DNA of 64,000 bases from UBA3478 sp964217345 (GTDB taxonomy: Bacteria; Bacteroidota; Bacteroidia; Flavobacteriales; Flavobacteriaceae): NCBI GenBank assembly GCA_964217345.1, contig CAXPJI010000036.1:1-64000 (forward strand), read 5' to 3'. A program made the position numbers and the translations under genes. The stretch's first letter is position 1; each line of letters opens with the position of its first letter. The notes beneath the pieces are model-generated. The model saw nothing but the letters and a program-made list of their open reading frames with translations. It had not been told where the DNA came from and did not search any database. Below are positions 61,079 to 64,000 of this stretch, one piece after another.

Positions 61079-61830
61079 GATTCTCTATTGATTACATACG
61101 CACTTGCCTGACGGGTCGGAAGAATCACAAGATCAGCAATGGTTACCGATTTAGGAGCTTCAACCATATAAACAATCGCGTCAGCAACATCTTCAGCCCG
61201 AAGTGCATCTGCTCCTTGATAAACCGTTTTTGATCGGTCAGCGTCTCCCTTAAAACGAACCATGGAGAATTCGGTTTCAACTAGACCTGGGTGAATCGCA
61301 CTAACTCTTATTAATTCAGGATTGAGATCAAGGCGCAAACCATCTGTGAAATACTGAACAGCAGCCTTAGAAGCACAATACACGCTGCCCTTTGGGTAAG
61401 CCTCCTTTCCTGCAATAGAGCCGACATTAACGATATGACCCCAACTACTTTCACAAAGCAATGGAAGTATAGCTTTGGTAACGTACATGAGTCCCTTAAC
61501 GTTTGAGTCAATCATGGCATCCCAGTCATCGAGGTTAGCTTCTTGAACAGTATCTAATCCGTGAGCATTTCCCGCATTATTAACTAGGACATTGATCGAC
61601 TTCCACTGCTCTGGAAGACCTTCGATGGCCTGAAATACAGCCTGTTTATCGCGTACATCAAAAATAAGTCGATGGGTTTCAACCTTTACTGTATCTGAGA
61701 GTTGCTGAAGTCGCTCACTTCTTCGGCCGCAAAGAATTAAATCATAACCCTTTTCTGCAAGGGCTAAGGCCGTAGACCAGCCTATACCACTACTTGCACC
61801 GGTTATCAGTGCAATTTTTCTTTCGTTCAT
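61075..61830 (-). CDS. SDR family oxidoreductase (YdfG-like)
   Basis: This 251-residue classical SDR resembles the NADP-dependent YdfG/3-hydroxy acid dehydrogenase group. TGASSGIGWSTALALAEKGYDLILCGRRSERL gives the cofactor site with an Arg pair for NADP. NVLVNNAGNAHGLD, VNVGSIAGKEAYPKGSVYCASKAAVQ (catalytic Ser-Tyr-Lys) and HPGLVETEFSMVRFKGD follow. VYQGADALRAEDVADAIVYMVEAP is a typical tail of that group. The length fits. It follows the pterin dehydratase gene by three bases on the same strand, so the two are co-transcribed. The substrate (serine or 3-hydroxy acids) is inferred from family resemblance. Confidence 0.92.
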   Translation of the reverse strand: MNERKIALITGASSGIGWSTALALAEKGYDLILCGRRSERLQQLSDTVKVETHRLIFDVRDKQAVFQAIEGLPEQWKSINVLVNNAGNAHGLDTVQEANLDDWDAMIDSNVKGLMYVTKAILPLLCESSWGHIVNVGSIAGKEAYPKGSVYCASKAAVQYFTDGLRLDLNPELIRVSAIHPGLVETEFSMVRFKGDADRSKTVYQGADALRAEDVADAIVYMVEAPKSVTIADLVILPTRQASAYVINRES

Positions 61831-61833
61831 AGC

Positions 61834-62127
61834 TTATTTGAATGTATTATAAAGTGCGGATAGTTCTTTGGCTAGTGCAAAATCTAATTCGGTAAGACCA
61901 CCAACCTCATGCGTCCAGAGTGTGATCGTAATTTCATTGTATCGGTTACACCAATCGGGATGATGATTCAAACGTTCAATAAATGGGACCGCTTGGTGCA
62001 TAAAATCAATGGCTCTTTCAAAGTTCTCGAGTTCAAATCGGGCGACAATTCGATCAGATCGCAGCCCCCAATGGCTTTCTAAACTTTTATGTTGCGTTTG
62101 TGCCTCGCTAACCGTCAATCTTTTCAT
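61834..62127 (-). CDS. Pterin-4a-carbinolamine dehydratase (PCD/DCoH)
   Basis: This 97-residue enzyme dehydrates 4a-hydroxytetrahydropterin to recycle the cofactor of aromatic amino-acid hydroxylases. The signature is FIERLNHHPDWCNRYNEITITLWTHEVGGLTELD near residues 48-80, with the catalytic His pair in HHPDW and a further His in THEVGG. The N-terminal helix region SHWGLRSDRIVARFELENFERAIDFM is also typical. The size is normal. No phenylalanine hydroxylase is in view. It is the first gene of a pair with the YdfG-like SDR and is divergent from the penicillin-acylase gene with 26 bases between starts. Confidence 0.94.
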   Translation of the reverse strand: MKRLTVSEAQTQHKSLESHWGLRSDRIVARFELENFERAIDFMHQAVPFIERLNHHPDWCNRYNEITITLWTHEVGGLTELDFALAKELSALYNTFK

Positions 62128-62153
62128 AACTTCAAGGTACTAAAATCAATCGA

Positions 62154-64000
62154 ATGAAAAGAAGACTCTTCAGTCTAGCGGCAATGGTACTGTTTTATTC
62201 AGGGATCGCACAAATCGACCCAGCAAATATCGAAATCATTAGAGATTCCTACGGCGTACCACATATTTATGCCCCTACTGACGCCGAGGTAGCTTATGGC
62301 CTTGCCTGGGCACATGCCGAAGATGACTTTGAAACTATTCAATTAGGTTACCTCGCCGGCGACTCAAAGCTTTCTAGATATATGGGTTTAAAGGGAGCAG
62401 GCGCTGATTTCCTCGCTCAACTTATTGAAGCAGAACGTACGGCAGCCGAGCAATTTAACACTCTAAGTGATGAATTTGTAGCGGTCATTGAAGGGTATGC
62501 GGCTGGCTTGAATGCTTACGCCGAAAAACATCCTGAAGAAGTATTAGAGAAGAGTCTATTCCCTGTTACCCCAATAAAAATGGTGGCATACTCCCAATTA
62601 CAACTCTTCGTGTCTAACGCTGCAGATCAGCTAGTGAAGCAAATTGTATCCAATAAAACTCCAGAAATCGCGACCCCTAAAGACGACTCTAATGGTTCAA
62701 ACCTCATCGCATTATCGAGCATAAAAACAGGGCAAGAGGCAAGTTTCTTAACGATCAACACCCACCAACCTTTAGAAGGACCAACCTCGTGGTATGAAGC
62801 CCATCTGGTTAGTGAAGAGGGAACGAATATTATCGGAACGTTGTTCCCCGGAGCCCCTTGTATTTTAACCGGTGCTAACGAAAACCTAGGGTGGACACAT
62901 ACCGTAAATTTTCAAGACAAAGCAGACGTGTTTCAACTCGAAATGGTCGATCCGAAACTACTCACCTACCAGTTCGACGACGAGGTATTAATGCTCGAAG
63001 AAAAACGAGCTAAGGTTTATCTCAAACTTCTCGGATTTAAAATTGGGATTAACAAAAAATATTACACCAGTATTTACGGGCCTACCCTAAAAAACAGAAG
63101 CGGATTTTATTCAGTCAGAACACCTAGTACCACTTCAATTAAAGCCCTTGAGCAGTGGTGGAGAATGAATAAAGCCAACAGCTTCAATGAATTCTACTCA
63201 GCGCTTCAAATGAATGCCCTGCCAGGTTATAACATTGGATATGCTGACAAGTTTGATACCATATTCTATATCTCAAATGGTAAAATGCCCAAGCGAAATC
63301 CGGCCTATGATTGGACCAAAACAGTGCCTGGAAATTCTAGTGAAACACTTTGGGACACCTACTACAAAACAGAAGAGCTTCCTCAAGTGATTAGTCCAGC
63401 TTCTGGATTTGTTTACAACGCTAATCACAGTCCATTCAAGTCTTCGGGTGTCAAAGACAACCCCGACCCTAAAAAATTTGCCAGTGCTATGGGTTATGAG
63501 CTCTATGACAATAACAGAAGTACCCGACTTTATGAACTGCTCAGTGAGGATGACAAGATCACCTTTGAAGAGTTCAAGACCATCAAGTACGACCATACAC
63601 TACCTACTCCGCTCAATTACAACTATGTCGATTTTAACGCGGTATTTGAGATGAACCCCTCCGATTATCCAGGGGCTGGAGCTCTGTTAAGAAAAATCCA
63701 AAGTTGGGACCGAGTAGCAGACATGAACTCTGAAGGAGCGGGTGTTTTTGCGATTCTTTACTACCAACTTCAAAAACTTTATGGTGAGCGCAATTCTGAT
63801 AATAGCTTCAGCAAGGAAGTGATCTACAAGGCATTGAAAAAAACCTCTCGCTATTTAAAAAAGCATTTCAAAACACAGTCGATTACATTAGGTGAGTTTC
63901 AGCAGCTGGTTAGAGGCGAGAAGGCAATTCCGATCTGGGGTATGCCTGATGTGGTGACTGCAATGCGTGGGGTTCAGCATAAAAGCGGCCGCTATAGAAT
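62154..64000 (+). CDS. Penicillin acylase family protein (3' end outside window)
   Basis: This Ntn-hydrolase precursor is open from ATG 62154 to the window end (615 complete codons). A signal peptide (LFSLAAMVLFYSGIAQ) is followed by the alpha part, with RDSYGVPHIYAPTDAEVAYGLAWAHAEDD. The autocatalytic site is DDSNGSNLIAL near residue 183, where the Ser should become the beta-chain N-terminus and nucleophile. Later motifs INTHQPLEGPTSWYEAHL, GANENLGWTHTVN, GFVYNANHSPF and VADMNSEGAGVFA fit the beta chain. The family includes penicillin and acylhomoserine-lactone acylases; the substrate is not predictable. The end of the beta chain is missing. Confidence 0.9.
   Translation, partial: MKRRLFSLAAMVLFYSGIAQIDPANIEIIRDSYGVPHIYAPTDAEVAYGLAWAHAEDDFETIQLGYLAGDSKLSRYMGLKGAGADFLAQLIEAERTAAEQFNTLSDEFVAVIEGYAAGLNAYAEKHPEEVLEKSLFPVTPIKMVAYSQLQLFVSNAADQLVKQIVSNKTPEIATPKDDSNGSNLIALSSIKTGQEASFLTINTHQPLEGPTSWYEAHLVSEEGTNIIGTLFPGAPCILTGANENLGWTHTVNFQDKADVFQLEMVDPKLLTYQFDDEVLMLEEKRAKVYLKLLGFKIGINKKYYTSIYGPTLKNRSGFYSVRTPSTTSIKALEQWWRMNKANSFNEFYSALQMNALPGYNIGYADKFDTIFYISNGKMPKRNPAYDWTKTVPGNSSETLWDTYYKTEELPQVISPASGFVYNANHSPFKSSGVKDNPDPKKFASAMGYELYDNNRSTRLYELLSEDDKITFEEFKTIKYDHTLPTPLNYNYVDFNAVFEMNPSDYPGAGALLRKIQSWDRVADMNSEGAGVFAILYYQLQKLYGERNSDNSFSKEVIYKALKKTSRYLKKHFKTQSITLGEFQQLVRGEKAIPIWGMPDVVTAMRGVQHKSGRYR

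Noticed and set aside
63273..63596. 107-residue minus-strand frame near the window end
   Set aside because: Antisense to the penicillin-acylase gene, whose plus-strand frame I translated and found open to base 64000.
1..64000. CRISPR array, tRNA, rRNA, insertion sequence or prophage
   Set aside because: Looked for repeated spacers, cloverleaf-like ends, transposase motifs and phage genes; none seen in the intergenic stretches, all of which are shorter than 170 bases.

Overview
The window looks like the chromosome of a marine-type Bacteroidetes bacterium, most likely class Flavobacteriia. The evidence is a SusC/SusD pair, many SPII lipoproteins, several VCBS/ASPIC-UnbV surface proteins, a DUF5117-type metalloprotease, the long Bacteroidetes form of NagB fused to a PIG-L/LmbE deacetylase, weak ribosome binding sites, and -7 boxes of the TAnnTTTG kind just upstream of starts. 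The DNA is fairly AT-rich and gene-dense. No gap exceeds 300 bases, and I saw no tRNA, rRNA, CRISPR array, transposase, phage gene or integrase. None of the roughly 50 genes is a recognisable transcription regulator.

Layout. (1) 1-8583: the end of a class V aminotransferase, a Tat-exported HisC-like aminotransferase, an operon of a VCBS/ASPIC lipoprotein and an M19 dipeptidase lipoprotein, and a DUF255/YyaL-type lipoprotein. (2) 8585-18512: a secreted M14 peptidase, membrane and small hypothetical proteins, an MFS transporter, a large Asp-box (VPS10/sortilin-like) secreted protein, thioredoxin and an SDR. (3) 18509-27517, all on the minus strand: an orphan GroES-like protein, a membrane/coiled-coil protein, a GNAT enzyme, a TonB-dependent receptor and an RND tripartite efflux system (adaptor, pump, TolC). 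(4) 27553-34439: a class A beta-lactamase-like lipoprotein, a metzincin metalloprotease, and a tight four-gene operon of two DUF1080 proteins, an exported Gfo/Idh/MocA oxidoreductase and an SGNH hydrolase. (5) 34565-49806: an amino-sugar block with NagB-PIG-L, a GH20 hexosaminidase, a second VCBS/ASPIC protein, SusC/SusD, a carboxypeptidase-regulatory-domain protein, glycosylasparaginase divergent from cutC, and a small outer-membrane barrel. (6) 49858-64000: a TsdA-like dihaem cytochrome, acetoacetyl-CoA synthetase plus thiolase, a Sua5-type protein, a CDF transporter, DoxX, a Cys/Met-metabolism PLP enzyme, TrkH/TrkA, an SDR, pterin carbinolamine dehydratase and a penicillin-acylase family protein cut by the window end.

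How the genes work together. Regions 1, 2 and 4 hold an unusually rich set of exported peptidases and related hydrolases (M19, M14, DUF5117, class A-like hydrolase, penicillin acylase), which suggests use of external proteins and peptides. Regions 4 and 5 suggest use of glycans. GH20 releases GlcNAc, glycosylasparaginase cleaves GlcNAc-Asn, SusC/SusD import oligomers, and NagB-PIG-L handles the amino sugar inside the cell. The DUF1080/MocA operon resembles the oxidative 3-keto-glycoside route of glycan breakdown.

The strongest non-coding signals are a perfect 14-bp inverted repeat covering the start codon of the Cys/Met PLP enzyme (56607-56640), an 11-bp perfect inverted repeat in the control region of susC (41274-41305), and a terminator-like hairpin ending 15 bases before the exported aminotransferase (1880-1944).
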